NCBI RefSeq assembly: GCF_900176475.1
Contig: NZ_FWXX01000004.1
Location: 1 to 64,000, forward strand
DNA: 64,000 nucleotides
Source: Tropicibacter naphthalenivorans
Lineage (GTDB): Bacteria > Pseudomonadota > Alphaproteobacteria > Rhodobacterales > Rhodobacteraceae
Direction: 5' to 3'
The position numbers and the translations under genes are program-made. Of the stretch, positions 62,978 through 64,000 are shown one piece after another (the stretch's first letter is position 1; every line of letters begins with the position of its first letter). Below the pieces are notes generated by a model. The model ran no database searches. It had not been told where the DNA came from and was given only the letters and a program-made list of their open reading frames with translations.

Positions 62978-64000
62978 ATGCATTTCGCCTCTGACAATTC
63001 CGCCCCGGTGCACCCTTTGGTGATGCAGGCGCTGACGCGCGCCAATGACGGCAGCGCCATGGGCTATGGCAACGACGATCTGTCGGCGCAGGTGGTCCAG
63101 CAGGTCCGCGACCTGTTCGAAGCCCCCGAGGCCGCCGTTTACCTTGTGCCCACCGGGACCAGCGCCAACGCGCTGGCGCTGTCGATCCTCTGCCAGCCCT
63201 ACCAGACGGTGTTCTGTTCCGAGCTGGCCCATATCAACGTGGATGAATGCAACGCGCCCGAGTTCTACACCGGCGGGGCCAAGCTGACCCTCGTGCGTGT
63301 GCCGGACGTGATGACGCCGGACAGCTTGCGCGCCGCTCTGGACGGCGAGGAAAACCGCGGCGTTCACGGCCCTTTGCGCGGCCCGGTGTCGATCACCAAC
63401 GTCACCGAAATGGGCAATGTCTATAGCCTGCGCGAAATGACCGAGCTGTGTGCCGTGGCCAAGGACTACGGCCTGCCGGTGCATCTGGACGGCGCGCGCT
63501 TTGCGCAGGCCTGCGTCGCCATGGGCTGCACCCCGGCCGAAATGACGTGGCAGATCGGCGTCGACGTGGCGGTCTTTGGAGGGACGAAAAACGGCCTTAT
63601 GGGCGTCGAAGCGGTGGTGATCTTTGACCCCGCCAAGGCGCAGGAATTCGAGTACCGTCGCAAGCGCGCGGGCCATCTGTTTTCGAAACACCGCTACCTT
63701 GCTGCCCAGATGGAACCCTATCTGACGGATGATCTGTGGCGCGAACTTGCGATCTCTGCCAACACCCGCGCCGCCGAACTGCGCGCCGGGCTAGAGGCCT
63801 TGGGCCTGGAAATCGTAAACGACACCCAAGCCAACATGATTTTTTTCCGGATGCCTCTGCGCGCGCATTATGCCGCGAAACAGGCCGGCGCCGCCTATCA
63901 CCTGATGGAGCCGGAAAACGTCCCCGAGGACACCCCCGTCATGGCGCGTCTGGTCTGTAGCTGGGACACCCCGTCCGAAACGGTCCAAGCGCTGCTGCAC
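62978..64000 (+). CDS. ltaE: Low-specificity L-threonine aldolase (C-terminus cut by window)
   Basis: 341 codons are inside the window without a stop. PLP fold type I: TGTSANALAL, H85 (ELAHINVDE), D171 and R174 (HLDGARF), PLP lysine K204 (FGGTKNGLMG). Cleaves threonine or allo-threonine to glycine and acetaldehyde. CAAGGAGCATCCC precedes the ATG. Confidence 0.93.
   Translation, partial: MHFASDNSAPVHPLVMQALTRANDGSAMGYGNDDLSAQVVQQVRDLFEAPEAAVYLVPTGTSANALALSILCQPYQTVFCSELAHINVDECNAPEFYTGGAKLTLVRVPDVMTPDSLRAALDGEENRGVHGPLRGPVSITNVTEMGNVYSLREMTELCAVAKDYGLPVHLDGARFAQACVAMGCTPAEMTWQIGVDVAVFGGTKNGLMGVEAVVIFDPAKAQEFEYRRKRAGHLFSKHRYLAAQMEPYLTDDLWRELAISANTRAAELRAGLEALGLEIVNDTQANMIFFRMPLRAHYAAKQAGAAYHLMEPENVPEDTPVMARLVCSWDTPSETVQALLH

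Overview
The window is chromosomal DNA of an alphaproteobacterium, most likely Rhodobacterales (Roseobacter/Rhodobacter type). Reasons: GC-rich sequence with dense, often overlapping genes; the order ftsH-tilS-cpoB-pal-tolB-tolA-tolR-tolQ-ybgC; ethylmalonyl-CoA pathway genes (malyl-CoA lyase and a methylsuccinyl-CoA dehydrogenase-type enzyme); a leuS-lptE-holA operon; the FYDLN acid protein (TIGR02300); and polyhydroxybutyrate (PHB) genes. I see no insertion sequence, prophage, CRISPR array or rRNA operon. Identifications come from reading translated sequences and remembered family features; no database search was run.

Layout. 1-3.8 kb: folate C1 genes folD (cut by the window edge) and fhs, a MOSC protein and tam. 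3.8-13.3 kb: ftsH, tilS, the whole Tol-Pal envelope operon, ybgC and a small HNH protein, all on the minus strand. 13.3-19.7 kb: MscS channel, HI0933-like flavoprotein, a large BON/OmpA-like protein coupled to a D-amino-acid aminotransferase, and a secreted unknown. 19.7-25 kb: dgcA-dgcN (D-glutamate catabolism by the recently described N-acetylation route), mcl1, a cysteine hydrolase, and a divergent Lrp/LysE-exporter pair. 25-32.4 kb: a Spy-like small protein, accA, a HEAT-like protein, CcdA plus thioredoxin, a GntR regulator, a DnaJ-like protein, a SprT-type protease, FYDLN protein and tRNA-Ala(GGC). 32.4-36.4 kb: TauE permease, mcd, an AhpD-like protein and an EF-hand protein. 36.5-40.7 kb: pheT and pheS, unusually separated by a YrhK-like gene and a hairpin cluster. 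40.8-46.3 kb: an alpha/beta-hydrolase-like protein translationally coupled to a dead radical-SAM remnant, an OmpA protein, rpmI-rplT, and a chemoreceptor pseudogene. 46.3-50.7 kb: pyk, N-formylglutamate amidohydrolase, a DUF1244 protein, and a PHB depolymerase-phasin pair. 50.7-64 kb: leuS-lptE-holA, surface-sugar type genes, a DUF3576 lipoprotein, an abundant porin, yggS, a MocR regulator, ribF, a YcgN-like protein and a threonine aldolase cut by the right edge.

Functional themes are C2/C3 carbon assimilation and storage (mcl1, mcd, phaZ, phasin, accA, pyk), envelope maintenance (Tol-Pal, LptE, FtsH, OmpA proteins, porin) and D-amino-acid use (dgcNA, D-amino-acid transaminase).

The least explained signals are non-coding: a three-copy dispersed element made of two adjacent hairpins (36466, 48755, 59890), in which one hairpin is invariant and the other changes with compensating bases; an 80-bp tandem duplication after dgcA; a two-copy element sharing 18 identical bases; a hairpin cluster between pheS and yrhK; and a motif shared upstream of the two ethylmalonyl-CoA pathway genes. 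Two decayed loci (radical SAM, chemoreceptor) show recent loss of function. I did not find a convincing new multi-gene system; the hydrolase plus radical-SAM relic and the double-hairpin family are the best leads.
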